Assembly (NCBI GenBank): GCA_949840805.1
Contig: CATKXR010000023.1
Span: 1 to 58,799 of the forward strand
From: an uncultured Lachnospiraceae bacterium
GTDB taxonomy: Bacteria; Bacillota; Clostridia; Lachnospirales; Lachnospiraceae
Reading direction: 5' to 3'
DNA length: 58,799 nucleotides
Positions 36,142 through 45,229 of this stretch are shown here, piece after piece. The translations under genes and the position numbers were made by a program. The notes under the pieces are model-generated. The model did no database searches, was not told the DNA's origin, and was given only the letters and a program-made list of their open reading frames with translations. Numbering within the stretch: the stretch's first letter is position 1; each line of letters begins with the position of its first letter.

Positions 36142-37152
36142 ATGGATAAAAAATTACAAATTAGAAATAGTACCACGGATTTTCTGGTATTTACAAAACA
36201 GAATGGTGAAGATGGTATTGAGGTCAGGGTTCATGATGAAGACGTATGGCTGACACAAAAAAGTATGGCGCAGCTTTTTGATTGTTCAACAGACAATATA
36301 AGCCTGCATTTAAAAAATATTTTTGCCAGCGGAGAGCTGAATGCAGAAGCAGTTGCCGAGGAATCCTCGGCAACTGCTTCTGATGGAAAAAAATATAGGA
36401 TGAAATTTTATAATCTTGACGCGATTATCTCTGTGGGCTATCGGATTAATTCCATTCGTGCAACCCAGTTCAGACAGTGGGCAACAAAAGTACTAAAGAC
36501 TTTTACGGTTCAGGGTTATGTGCTGGATAAAAAACGCCTTGAAAACGGGCAGATATTTGATGAGGAATATTTTGAACATTTACTTGATGAAATCAGAGAG
36601 ATTCGTGCAAGTGAGAGGAAATTCTATCAAAAAATAACGGATATCTACGCAACAGCAGTGGACTATTCTCCTATGGCGGCCACTTCAAAGGAGTTTTTTG
36701 CTATGGTACAGAATAAACTGCATTATGCCATTCATCGTCACACGGCTGTGGAGGTGATTGTTGAACGTGCAGATCATAGAAAGGAGCATATGGGACTGAC
36801 CACTTGGAAAAACGCTCCAATGGGTAAAATCGTGAAAGCAGATGTTAGTATAGCAAAAAATTATTTGACGAAAGAAGAGATGCAGGATTTAAACCAGTTT
36901 GTTACCATGTATCTGGACTATGCCGAGAGACAGGCGAGAAGACAAATTCCTATGACAATGGAAGATTGGGCGAAAAGACTGGATGTATTTCTTGAGTTTA
37001 ATGAAGAAGAGGTATTGAGAGATAAGGGAAGGGTATCATCTGAAATCGCTAAAAGTTTTGCTGAGAGTGAGTTTGAAAAGTATAGAGTTATTCAGGACGG
37101 ATTGTATCAAAGCGATTTTGATAAACTGTTGCTTGGAATTGATAATATATAA
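36142..37152 (+). CDS. RhuM-family protein
   Basis: 336 residues. The Virulence_RhuM pattern is clear: EDVWLTQKSMAQLFDCSTDNISLHLKNIF with an HTH-like segment, then YRMKFYNLDAIISVGYRINS, RATQFRQWATKVLKTFTVQGYVLD, and EIRASERKFYQKITDIYATAVDY. The family was named from a Salmonella pathogenicity island and is common in defence and mobile regions, but its biochemistry is unknown. It is AT-richer than the flanking genes and lies between an intact S8 gene and the stump of a second, as expected for inserted DNA. The ATG at 36142 has GGGTGA upstream. Confidence 0.9.
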   Translation: MDKKLQIRNSTTDFLVFTKQNGEDGIEVRVHDEDVWLTQKSMAQLFDCSTDNISLHLKNIFASGELNAEAVAEESSATASDGKKYRMKFYNLDAIISVGYRINSIRATQFRQWATKVLKTFTVQGYVLDKKRLENGQIFDEEYFEHLLDEIREIRASERKFYQKITDIYATAVDYSPMAATSKEFFAMVQNKLHYAIHRHTAVEVIVERADHRKEHMGLTTWKNAPMGKIVKADVSIAKNYLTKEEMQDLNQFVTMYLDYAERQARRQIPMTMEDWAKRLDVFLEFNEEEVLRDKGRVSSEIAKSFAESEFEKYRVIQDGLYQSDFDKLLLGIDNI

Positions 37153-37178
37153 AAAATTATTAGTCTTTACTTGACAGC

Positions 37179-37305
37179 AGCGTATAGGGAGAAGGTGAAG
37201 ACGTATCTGCAGTGGAGGGCCAGGCAGATGCCGGGGTATGACGTGTGGCCCAATCCCCAGATTGGATGGGGATTGCTTTGTTTGAGGGATAGTCTTCCGG
37301 TGTAA
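37179..37305 (+). pseudogene. 3' stump of a second S8 protease gene
   Basis: About 120 bp align without gaps to the last 120 bp of the S8 gene (35632-35751), roughly four fifths identical by eye. The residual reading is REKVKTYLQ, then MPGYDVWPNPQIGWGLLCL, then a stop at 37303-37305. The divergence argues for an old tandem paralogue rather than a fresh copy. The rest of that gene is gone, replaced by the RhuM segment. Confidence 0.85.
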
Positions 37306-37755
37306 GATTCTGCTACGGAGAGTCGAGGGAAGACAGGAACATTCTGCGCAAGGCCAGGCAAGCCATGTGTTGTCGAGCCGGATGAGCAGTCGCCTAATGG
37401 GGCTGAGCCGAAAAGAAGAGCATTGGTAATCCGGATCAGCTGCAGGTGAATCCACAGATGAGTATCGTTGTCCATATAAAAAACTGCAGGCTGCGTACAA
37501 ACAGATACAATATCAGAGGAAAGATCAGGCAGCCAAAAGGGTGATAAGGTTACGTTAGCAAGAAGTCCGTAAAAGCAAGGGGTTCCGCTGATTCAGCCCT
37601 AATAGAAAATGATGATTTTTTCAGAGGTTTGGTTAGGGCAGGCCTGTTTACAATCACATTTTTGACAAAAATCGTACCATATGGCAATTATGTAACGTGT
37701 GGTATCATAGCTGTACATATCCTATCAGTTAAAAGAGATTTGCAGAAGATATGAT
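37306..37755. other. 450-bp gap with decayed sequence
   Basis: No convincing gene on either strand. A TTGACA at 37662-37667 with AATTAT 18 bp further could be a promoter. A seven-bp inverted repeat (GCCCTAA/TTAGGGC, about 37595-37647) is weak. Scattered fragments suggest old gene decay. Confidence 0.4.
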
Positions 37756-38019
37756 GTGCGGGATGGAAATGGAGTAGAGTACATGGTAACTTTGCACCAG
37801 CTCCGCCATAATGGAGTTACAGAACAACTGAGGGCGGGATTTAAGGCCGTTGTGGAAAAATTGGAAAGAGGGGACGGGGTGAGAAGGAATAAAGGACTGC
37901 TCAAGCAATTAACTGAGAAACAGAAGTCTTTATTTTATAAAAATAAAAATATACAAATAAATACAGAAAAAACGAAAATAGATGTTGATTTATTTGCAAA
38001 ATGGCATATAATAAATTAA
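37756..38019 (+). CDS. Small hypothetical protein upstream of the RloA-like gene
   Basis: An 87-codon frame with an internal ATG at 37783. The first half (RHNGVTEQLRAGFKAVVEKLERGD) is helical, the second half very Lys/Asn-rich and probably out of true coding use. Possibly a fragment. It ends 34 bp before the RloA-like start. I do not recognise it. Confidence 0.25.
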   Translation: MRDGNGVEYMVTLHQLRHNGVTEQLRAGFKAVVEKLERGDGVRRNKGLLKQLTEKQKSLFYKNKNIQINTEKTKIDVDLFAKWHIIN

Positions 38020-38053
38020 GAACGTAAAAGAGTGTGAGATGAAGGAGATTGCC

Positions 38054-39349
38054 ATGCTGATACAGTTTAATTTTAAAAATTTTAGATCTTTCCGGGATGA
38101 GGTATCCCTGGATTTATCGGCAACAAAGATTACGGAGCATGAAGATCATGTGGTGGAGATAGCAAACGATAAGCTATTGAAAGTTGCGGCCATCTATGGT
38201 GCAAATGCCAGCGGAAAGTCTAACATTTACGATGCTTTTAAATTCATGAGCTATTATGTGGAGGAATCGTTTAAGTTTGGTGGTGAAAGCGACAGCAGGC
38301 AAAAAGTAGATTCGGATTACATCAGGGTAAGCCCATTTTTGTTTGACAGCAAGAGCAGGAGTGACGAATCAACCTTTGAAGTATTCTTTGTTGATAATTC
38401 AGAGAATACGGGCAAAATTTATCAGTATGGGTTTGCGCTGCAGAATGATGAAGTTGTGGAGGAATGGTTTTATTCCAAGGCCAAGACAGCGAGAAACCGG
38501 TATAAGACTATTTTTTACCGAAAAAAGGAAGAAGAGCTGGAAATAAACGGGCTGCCAAAGAGCAGTATTGAAAATATAAAGGTCGCATTAGAAAAGGAAA
38601 CTTTGATTGTATCGTTAGGGGCAAAGCTGAAGATATCGAAACTGAAAAAGGTAAGGGACTGGTTTTTGAATAACGAGGTTGTAGACTTTGGAAATCCTGC
38701 AGAGAACTTTTTCCGTTCTCAGGTGCTGCCAAAAAGTTTTACCACCAGTAGGGAAATACAGAGCAATGTAGTAAACTATTTTGCATCATTTGATAATGCC
38801 ATTTGTGATTTTAAAGTGGAGGAAGTTCAGCGGGAAATTGAAAAAGAGTTCGATCTTAGTTATAAGATTGACGCATTGCATAAGATGACAGATTGTGATG
38901 AATTTGAATCCATTCCGTTGAAAAGTGAATCTAGTGGGACGCTAAAGATGTTTGCCTTATATCCATCTTTGAAAGAGGTGCTTGATAAGGGAGGAACCCT
39001 GTTTATAGATGAACTTAATGCAAGGCTTCATCCGTTATTGGTTAGAAACATCATATTGACCTTTTTATCACCGGAAATCAACACCAACCACGCTCAGATA
39101 ATTTTTACTACCCATGACATCTGGCAGCTATCCAATGAGCTATTACGCCGTGATGAGATATGGCTGGTGGACAAGAATCAGGATGGAGTTTCCGATTTGT
39201 ATTCCCTTGCTGATTTCAAGGATGAAGACGGGAACAAGGTACGCCGTGATGAAGCGCTGGCAAAGAATTATCTGACGGGCAGCTATGGCGCTATCCCCGC
39301 GCTTCGGCCTATGGAAATGCTAAAGGGGAGGAGTACGGATGGCGAATAA
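38054..39349 (+). CDS. RloA/AbiLi-like ABC-type ATPase
   Basis: 431 residues. Walker A is G49-ANASGKS, and a FNFKNFRSFRDEVSLDLSATK start is typical of RloA/AbiLi ATPases related to SMC and OLD proteins. Downstream are an ABC-signature-like SSGTLKMFALYPSL, Walker B LFIDELNARLHPLL and the switch histidine in FTTHD. With RloB this forms a two-gene abortive-infection-type defence module in the family. The ATG at 38054 is chosen because AAGGAG lies seven bases upstream. It overlaps the RloB gene by 11 bp. Confidence 0.88.
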   Translation: MLIQFNFKNFRSFRDEVSLDLSATKITEHEDHVVEIANDKLLKVAAIYGANASGKSNIYDAFKFMSYYVEESFKFGGESDSRQKVDSDYIRVSPFLFDSKSRSDESTFEVFFVDNSENTGKIYQYGFALQNDEVVEEWFYSKAKTARNRYKTIFYRKKEEELEINGLPKSSIENIKVALEKETLIVSLGAKLKISKLKKVRDWFLNNEVVDFGNPAENFFRSQVLPKSFTTSREIQSNVVNYFASFDNAICDFKVEEVQREIEKEFDLSYKIDALHKMTDCDEFESIPLKSESSGTLKMFALYPSLKEVLDKGGTLFIDELNARLHPLLVRNIILTFLSPEINTNHAQIIFTTHDIWQLSNELLRRDEIWLVDKNQDGVSDLYSLADFKDEDGNKVRRDEALAKNYLTGSYGAIPALRPMEMLKGRSTDGE

Positions 39350-40553
39350 GAGTGGAGGAAAACCCAGCGACCGCAGGGCTGGCAAGAGGAAAGACCGGAA
39401 TCAGCGGATGGGGAAGAGAGTACCAGAACTGGGATATTACCTGATTGTGACAGACATCGAGGAAACGGAGAAGAATTATTTTGAGGGACTTCGTGACAGC
39501 ATACCGGCAGAGCTGAAAGATCGGCTGATTATTAAGGTGGAGAAAGCCAAAACGGTAGAATTGGTAAAAAGGGCTTTGGAGCTTGTCGGAAAGGAATCAC
39601 AATACCGAATACCATGGATTGTATTTGACCGTGATCAGGTGAAAGGGTTTGATGAAATTATATGGACGGCGGAGAAAAACGGTGTGCATGCCGGATGGTC
39701 AAATCCCTGCTTTGAGATATGGATGTATGCGTATTTCGGGGAGATGCCTGCAATCAGGGAGTCTTATATCTGTTGTGATCGGTTTGCAGGCAAGTTTGAG
39801 AAGATTACTGGGCAGAAGTATTTTAAGAATGACAGGGACGTTTACCGTAAATTGGTGCAGTATGGTAATATTAATAAGCTAAAGAAGATTGTCGCTTATA
39901 ACGGGAGAGATTTAAAAAATATTGCACAATTCATCGAAAGTAATTATTGGGTATTTGATTATTATGCAAGGATAAAAAAATGTATAACAGGGTTGAAACA
40001 ACTATATGACTTTCATGAATTGGCCAAAGAAGATGAAAAATATATAATAAAATGGGCGATGTATGAATTGATTTCACTGTTTTCATTAGCAACCTTGAAT
40101 ATCTGTAGAGAGGTATATTATTTATCGGATGCAGACAAAAAAGTTATGATAAATGATGGAATGATATCTGGTGAAATATCTGCTAAAAAGAGAGCGGAAC
40201 TTGTCGATGCAACATATAAAATGGCTATTGGTCTGGTAAAACAACAAATACCTGATTTTAAACCGATGCAGATAGATTTGAATGTGGGACTTAATGCTCC
40301 TGAGTATTGCAATAAACTTATTGATTTAGTAAATCGGATAACCAATAACCCGTTGAGTTATTTTGATATATTAAGAATTTTAGATTTCTCGCTAATGGAA
40401 TATGAATTGAAAGATGTTCCAATCAATGAGGAAGACTTACAAAAATTGTTTAATAATTATAGGCAGATTAAAGGCAGTGTGAAAACGATATTACATTTTG
40501 TATGTGATGTTTGTAATATACCAATTGCATTTTTCGATTTATTAAAAAAATAA
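39339..40553 (+). CDS. RloB/AbiLii-like protein with a long C-terminal extension
   Basis: 404 residues. The first 190 match RloB (PELGYYLIVTDIEETEKNYFEGL, then YRIPWIVFDRDQVKGFDEII, then GWSNPCFEIWMYAYFGEM), a Toprim-like effector with conserved acidic residues. Usual RloB proteins end near 200-230. Here about 200 further residues follow (from IAQFIESNYWVFDYYARIKK), helical, AT-rich in codons, and unlike anything I recognise. Base composition drops at about 39.88 kb, suggesting a fusion. It is translationally coupled to the ATPase gene. Confidence 0.8.
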   Translation: MANKSGGKPSDRRAGKRKDRNQRMGKRVPELGYYLIVTDIEETEKNYFEGLRDSIPAELKDRLIIKVEKAKTVELVKRALELVGKESQYRIPWIVFDRDQVKGFDEIIWTAEKNGVHAGWSNPCFEIWMYAYFGEMPAIRESYICCDRFAGKFEKITGQKYFKNDRDVYRKLVQYGNINKLKKIVAYNGRDLKNIAQFIESNYWVFDYYARIKKCITGLKQLYDFHELAKEDEKYIIKWAMYELISLFSLATLNICREVYYLSDADKKVMINDGMISGEISAKKRAELVDATYKMAIGLVKQQIPDFKPMQIDLNVGLNAPEYCNKLIDLVNRITNNPLSYFDILRILDFSLMEYELKDVPINEEDLQKLFNNYRQIKGSVKTILHFVCDVCNIPIAFFDLLKK

Positions 40554-40565
40554 ACCATTGATAAG

Positions 40566-40601
40566 AACACGATTGAACTTAAAAATTTAGTCGTGTTTTT
40601 T
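40566..40601 (+). terminator. Terminator after the RloA/RloB pair
   Basis: AACACGA (40566-40572) pairs with TCGTGTT (40591-40597) and runs into TTTT, 13 bp after the RloB stop. The stem has AT-rich inner pairs. Confidence 0.65.
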
Positions 40602-40623
40602 ATATATACAAAACCGTAAAGCG

Positions 40624-41004
40624 TGGAAAGGAATCACAGGATTAAACTACCGGGGAGGATTTTTCAGAGACAAAGATTCCAAGTGGGGAAGTGTAGCAGT
40701 TAAGCGAATATTGACCAATGTGTTCAGGCAGTGGGAGTCTTTGGAACAGTTTGAAAAAAGCTTCGGAAGAGTGTAGAAAGAAAGCCATGACGTATGAAAA
40801 GCAGAGCCGCGATATTCAGAAGGCCAAGGATTCCCTGTATGAAAGATATGCCGAGGGGAAGATGCATGCGGGAGAATACCGAAAAAGGGCGGATGAACTG
40901 GAAGAAGAGAGGAAGTGGTTGATGTGTTTATTAAAAGGGTGGTGGCCTATAAGGATAAGAGGGTGGAAATTGAGTGGAATTTTGCGGAGTTCAGTGAGAT
41001 TTAG
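40624..41004 (+). pseudogene. Decayed large serine recombinase (C-terminal half)
   Basis: Three frames join into a recombinase-like end. WKGITGLNYRGGFF, then KWGSVAVKRILTN (40624-40719) match the recombinase-domain pattern before the zinc ribbon. Then, one frame on, KAMTYEKQSRDIQKAKDSLYERYAEGKM (from about 40780) is the typical coiled coil. Then, in the third frame, VDVFIKRVVAYKDKRVEIEWNF ends with TAG at 41002-41004. The catalytic N-terminus and zinc ribbon are absent. It is evidence that the island arrived or moved by a Tn4451-type or integrative element. Confidence 0.75.
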
Positions 41005-41125
41005 CATAGATTTTAGGGAAGCAAAAAACAGAAAACTTGTAAAAAGCGGATTCGCATGATATGATATTTACAATAGAAAGGCCGGTAGGCATCAGCGATG
41101 AAGCGTATGATAAGGAGGAAACCTT

Positions 41126-41722
41126 TTGGGTCTGAAAGATACGGTAACAACAAAATATATGAAACAGAATGAAATTTTCGCCGACCTGTGTAATTACTTT
41201 ATATACAACAGAGAGCAGGGCATAAATCCGGACAGCCTGGAGGAACTGGATACCCGGGAAGTGGATGTGCCATATGGCAGGATGAACGGGTTCTGGCATT
41301 GGTGCCGAATTATGAAATCAACCTGATAGCTCCGGCATCCATAAAGGATGCTGATTTTGAAAAGTTCCGGTCGTCCTTAAGAGAGGTGCTGGCGTTTATC
41401 AAGTATTCCCAGGATGCGGGCAGGCTTGGAAAGGTTTTGGAAACGGATGAAGGACTCCGTCGTCTTGGAAGGGCGGAAGTTGACGTATTAAATACATGTG
41501 TAGGAGCAAAACTGACTATGGAAAAAAGGAAGGAGTCGATAGATGTGTGTTTGGAGATATAACAGATGGAACAGAGGGCGGCGGAAAAAGAGAGAGTTTC
41601 AATATTATTGAAAAGTATTTAAAATCTCATGGAAAAGCTTGGATTGACTGCAGAGCATGCTATGGATATATTTGGAAGTTTCTGAAAGTGATCGGAAGGA
41701 AATCCAACAGAGAATTGGATAG
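41126..41722 (+). pseudogene. Decayed Rpn-family (PD-(D/E)XK) recombination-promoting nuclease
   Basis: AAGGAGG and a TTG start at 41126 open MGLKDTVTTKYMKQNEIFADLCNYFIY, then EELDTREVDVPYG, the family N-terminus. After a deletion near 41280 the frame shifts to VPNYEINLIAPASIKDADFEKFRSSL, then EVLAFIKYSQDAGRL (41299-41562). The C-terminal motif MEKLGLTAEHAMDIF, then VSESDRKEIQQRI, is scattered over further frames up to 41722. The catalytic middle is missing, so the gene is dead. Overlapping small frames here are fragments of it. Confidence 0.75.
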
Positions 41723-41760
41723 GCAGTTTAGAGAGACTGTGTATATGGGCTGAGAAAGGC

Positions 41761-41794
41761 AGAGGGCATGTGGGATTAATTTTGTATGCCCTCT
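41761..41794. repeat. Nine-bp inverted repeat
   Basis: AGAGGGCAT (41761-41769) pairs with ATGCCCTCT (41786-41794). No T-run follows. The remaining sequence to 42002 contains no gene. The helicase gene is preceded by GAGGAGCG, and a TTGAC-type -35 at 41951 is a possible promoter element. Confidence 0.5.
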
Positions 41795-42002
41795 TGAATA
41801 TGGAGTACCAATTGCTAAGTTAGAGAAGAATTTGGAGAAAGAGAACTTAAAATCACATGACACTAATTTACCATCAATTTTAGCCTGACTTAGCATTAAT
41901 TTGACATTACCGGGGGTGGGGCGTTGTTTAAAGCCATAGCATACGTTTTTGACTTTACAATGAGATTGACAAATACAAAGATGAGAAAGAGGAGCGTTTG
42001 AC

Positions 42003-44450
42003 ATGGGTACGCCTTTAAACTTTCAGTTATCAAATGAGCAGCAACTATTTATAGAAAAAGCATTGCAGGGAAAAAATATTCTTGTGGATGCCTGTATTGG
42101 CAGTGGAAAGACCACAGCTATTCAAAATCTATGTAATGAATTGCCAAGTAAGAAAAAAGTATTGTATCTGACATACAATAAGCTGCTGAAATTAGATGCA
42201 AAGTCTAAAATAAAGAAGAAAAATGTTACAGTAACAAATTATCATGGATTTGCATATGCGATTTTACAGAGGAGTGGTATTTCCGTAGGAATCTCGGATC
42301 TTATACAAACAGTTATCCAGAAGAAGCCAACCATGGAAAAATTTGATGTTTTGATTATTGATGAATATCAGGATATTGAACAGGAACTGGCAGAGTTGTT
42401 ACAGTTGGTAAAAGATTGTAATCCCAATATGCAGATAATTGCAGTTGGTGATATGGAGCAGAAAATATATGATAAAACAACATTAAATATTGAGTCATTT
42501 ATAAAGGAATTTTTGGAAGAACACCTTAGATTGAAGTTTACACAATGTTTCCGATTGGCTAATGATTTGGCAGCATTACTCGGAAGAGTGTGGAAAAAAG
42601 AAATAAAGGGCGTAAATAAATGCTGCAAAGTTGAAGAAATGTCAAGAGAAGAAATTGTACCGTTTTTGGCGGAACAGCCCCCGGCGGATATTCTGTGTTT
42701 AGGGGCAAGAACAGGAATGTTGTCTGACACATTAAATATTTTGGAAGAAAGGTATCCGAATAAGTTTAACAAGAACACGGTGTATGCAACAATATCAGAT
42801 AATGATTCGATGGGAAAGACGGTACCAAGAGAAGATTCGGCAATATTTACAACTTATGACAGCAGTAAAGGTTTAGAAAGAAAAATCTGCATTGTTTTTG
42901 ATTTTACGGAAAGTTATTGGAGAACAAGGATATCAAAACCACAGCAGTCGTATATTATTCTGAGAAATATTTTTTGTGTCGCGGCCAGCAGAGGAAAAAA
43001 TCATATTATTTTTGTGAAACCGGAAGAGGCTATTCTAGCTGAAAAAACGCTTTCAACTTTCATACCGACCAATGATAAATTTGATGATTTGGATATCAGT
43101 GAAATGTTTGATTTCAAATATAAAGAGGATGTGGAAAGATGTTTTTCACTGTTAAAGGCAGACAAGCTGGAGCAAACAGAACATTCAATAATAAATATAA
43201 AGAGTACGGATGGTTTAATAGATTTATCGCCCTGTATTGGAATATACCAGGAGGCTGTTTTTTTTGACAATTATCAAATAGATGCAGCTATAAAACTGAA
43301 AGTTCTCTTAAATCCGGAATTAAAACATTTGTATACGAAAGAGGTACAGGAAAGTTCTTTAGATCAGAAAATACTGTTTTTGGTTTCCCTTGAGACAAAA
43401 CAAAAGAGATACAGGACACAGGTGATAACGCCGTTCGTTAATGAAGAACAGCGTGCATTGATTATAGAACGGTTAAAAACACGATTGAATCAGGCCGAGA
43501 AGGCGCAGGTTGAATGCCGGATTGATTTTGGGGGCAGAGAGAATGGAGAAGTAAAGTTTTCAGCCCGGGGATTTGCTGATGCAGTTAAAGACAATATTGT
43601 TTATGAATTAAAGTTTGTATCGGAATTAACACATGAACATTTTCTGCAGTGTGCCTGTTATATGGCTGCAATGAATCTGCAAAAGGGAATTTTATGGAAC
43701 ACGAGGGACAATACATCTTATGAAATAGAAATACCGGAGAGAAAAGCTTTCTTGAATGCAGTAGCGAAGGCTGTTACGAAAGGAGTGATTGAGGAATATT
43801 ATGATCCGGATGGAAAACAACTGGAATCCATAAAAAATTCAGTTCAGAAAAATTCAAAAAGAAATGATATGAATAAATTTGCAGTAATTGATGTTGAGAC
43901 AAACTGGGATGACGAGGTAATGTCGATAGGCGTAGTAGTTGCTGATGCAGAGACTAAGAAAGAAATTGATTCAGTATATTACATAATTGAACCGGAATAT
44001 AGAGTGGGTGGAATGTATTCAAATGAATTGCAATCTGACAAAAAGAAAACTCGTGTTATAAACAGAAGACAGGCATTAAAAGAAATTAAAGAGTGGCTGA
44101 ATATTTATGGTGTGAGGAAGCTTTTTGCTTACAATGCCTGTTTTGATAAGAAACATTTACCAGAATATTCAGGATATGAATGGTATGATATTATGCGTTT
44201 GGCTGCATATCGTCAATATAACAGGGCTATACAAGATTCTGCTGACTGCTGTAAAACAGGAAAATTGAAACGGGGATATGGCGTTGAAAATATATTAAGA
44301 ATGCTTAGTAAAAACGAAGGGTATAACGAGACGCACAATGCTCTTTTAGATGCGCAGGATGAATTGAAAATTATGGAATTGCTGGGATGCGAGATTGGGG
44401 AATATGATATTGCCGCATTAGAGAAGAGACCTTTGGCTAATAACGGATGA
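42003..44450 (+). CDS. SF1 helicase-PD-(D/E)XK nuclease-DEDDh exonuclease fusion
   Basis: 815 residues. Residues 1-360 are a UvrD-like SF1 helicase: Walker A GSGKT (33-37), Walker B D120-E121 in IIDEYQD, AVGDMEQKIY, TQCFRLAND, and VAASRGKN. Residues about 480-600 hold a RecB/Cas4-like nuclease: D526, then E535-L-K537, then the Gln-containing QCACYMAAMN helix. Residues 625-800 form a DnaQ-like exonuclease: D630 and E632 in IDVET, D715, H778 and D783. All catalytic residues look present. The gene is AT-rich, stands alone behind decayed mobile genes and the RloAB pair, and so is a defence candidate. The target and trigger are unknown. Confidence 0.85.
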   Translation: MGTPLNFQLSNEQQLFIEKALQGKNILVDACIGSGKTTAIQNLCNELPSKKKVLYLTYNKLLKLDAKSKIKKKNVTVTNYHGFAYAILQRSGISVGISDLIQTVIQKKPTMEKFDVLIIDEYQDIEQELAELLQLVKDCNPNMQIIAVGDMEQKIYDKTTLNIESFIKEFLEEHLRLKFTQCFRLANDLAALLGRVWKKEIKGVNKCCKVEEMSREEIVPFLAEQPPADILCLGARTGMLSDTLNILEERYPNKFNKNTVYATISDNDSMGKTVPREDSAIFTTYDSSKGLERKICIVFDFTESYWRTRISKPQQSYIILRNIFCVAASRGKNHIIFVKPEEAILAEKTLSTFIPTNDKFDDLDISEMFDFKYKEDVERCFSLLKADKLEQTEHSIINIKSTDGLIDLSPCIGIYQEAVFFDNYQIDAAIKLKVLLNPELKHLYTKEVQESSLDQKILFLVSLETKQKRYRTQVITPFVNEEQRALIIERLKTRLNQAEKAQVECRIDFGGRENGEVKFSARGFADAVKDNIVYELKFVSELTHEHFLQCACYMAAMNLQKGILWNTRDNTSYEIEIPERKAFLNAVAKAVTKGVIEEYYDPDGKQLESIKNSVQKNSKRNDMNKFAVIDVETNWDDEVMSIGVVVADAETKKEIDSVYYIIEPEYRVGGMYSNELQSDKKKTRVINRRQALKEIKEWLNIYGVRKLFAYNACFDKKHLPEYSGYEWYDIMRLAAYRQYNRAIQDSADCCKTGKLKRGYGVENILRMLSKNEGYNETHNALLDAQDELKIMELLGCEIGEYDIAALEKRPLANNG

Positions 44451-44464
44451 TGGGATACTGATTA

Positions 44465-44494
44465 AAAAAGGAACTATAGGTTCAATTCCTTTTT
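44465..44494. terminator. Hairpin at the convergent helicase/ABC end
   Basis: AAAAAGGAA (44465-44473) pairs with TTCCTTTTT (44486-44494), with GAAC/GTTC inside. It sits 15 bp after the helicase stop and overlaps the last codons of the ABC permease, so it can serve both strands. Confidence 0.55.
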
Positions 44495-45229
44495 CAATCC
44501 ATGTAAAGCCCAAATAAAACCGATACTTCCCATAAATATAAAAAGCATGAACACAAATATCATTTTATTTGTGCTGGCAGTCCCGTAAAGTATCAGATCA
44601 CGCAGTACGTTAATCACATGGGTAAACGGATTAATGCCAATTGCAATTTTTAATATGCCGCTGGTATCGTCTGCCGGAAATAATGCTGTACTAAGGAAAA
44701 ATACAGGCAATACAATCGCGTTCATTACTGTTTCATACATTACTTCGTTTGGCAGAATCAGACTTATTCCATAAGCAAGCCCCGCCATAAAAAACGCAGT
44801 CAGAAACACCAGCGTCAAAATCAGAAAGATTCCTTTTACTCCAGCGGCAAACCTGACATGAAAAAACAGACTGATACACCCCATTATTCCCACTTCAAGG
44901 AAAGTGCATAATACCGCTTCAAGAAGCTGACCTAAAACAATAGAGCTTCGTTTAATAGGTGCAATCAATACCCGATAAAAGCTGCCGTCCGTCTTCCTCA
45001 TATAATTCATAATTCCGTTGCTGCTGCAGGCAGAAAAGCTAACTAAAACCACTAAGCCGGGAAGAATAAATGCGGTGTAGTTTTCTATCCCTGTATTTTT
45101 CATAGTCTGCCCGGCAACGGCACTGTAAAGCACAAGCCACAAGACAGGCTGTAAAATTGTAATTGCAATGGTAAATGAGTTATGAAAACGCCATTTTACA
45201 TTTCGGTACAAAATTGTGAATATACTCAT
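44474..45229 (-). CDS. ABC-2 type transporter permease
   Basis: 251 residues, six hydrophobic segments, with the ABC-2 pattern (FILPGLVVLVSFSACSSNGIMNYM, then INPFTHVINVLRDLILYG). DrrB-like permeases export drugs or peptides with a cognate ATPase. The ATG at 45229 overlaps the ATPase stop (ATGA), with GGAAAGGAG upstream. A longer frame into the ATPase gene is not needed. It is the last gene of the AraC-ATPase-permease operon. Confidence 0.9.
   Translation of the reverse strand: MSIFTILYRNVKWRFHNSFTIAITILQPVLWLVLYSAVAGQTMKNTGIENYTAFILPGLVVLVSFSACSSNGIMNYMRKTDGSFYRVLIAPIKRSSIVLGQLLEAVLCTFLEVGIMGCISLFFHVRFAAGVKGIFLILTLVFLTAFFMAGLAYGISLILPNEVMYETVMNAIVLPVFFLSTALFPADDTSGILKIAIGINPFTHVINVLRDLILYGTASTNKMIFVFMLFIFMGSIGFIWALHGLKKELNL

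Noticed and set aside
41496..41753. Separate small gene of 85 codons
   Set aside because: It overlaps, in another frame, the decayed Rpn-family gene, whose C-terminal motif is recognisable in a different frame.
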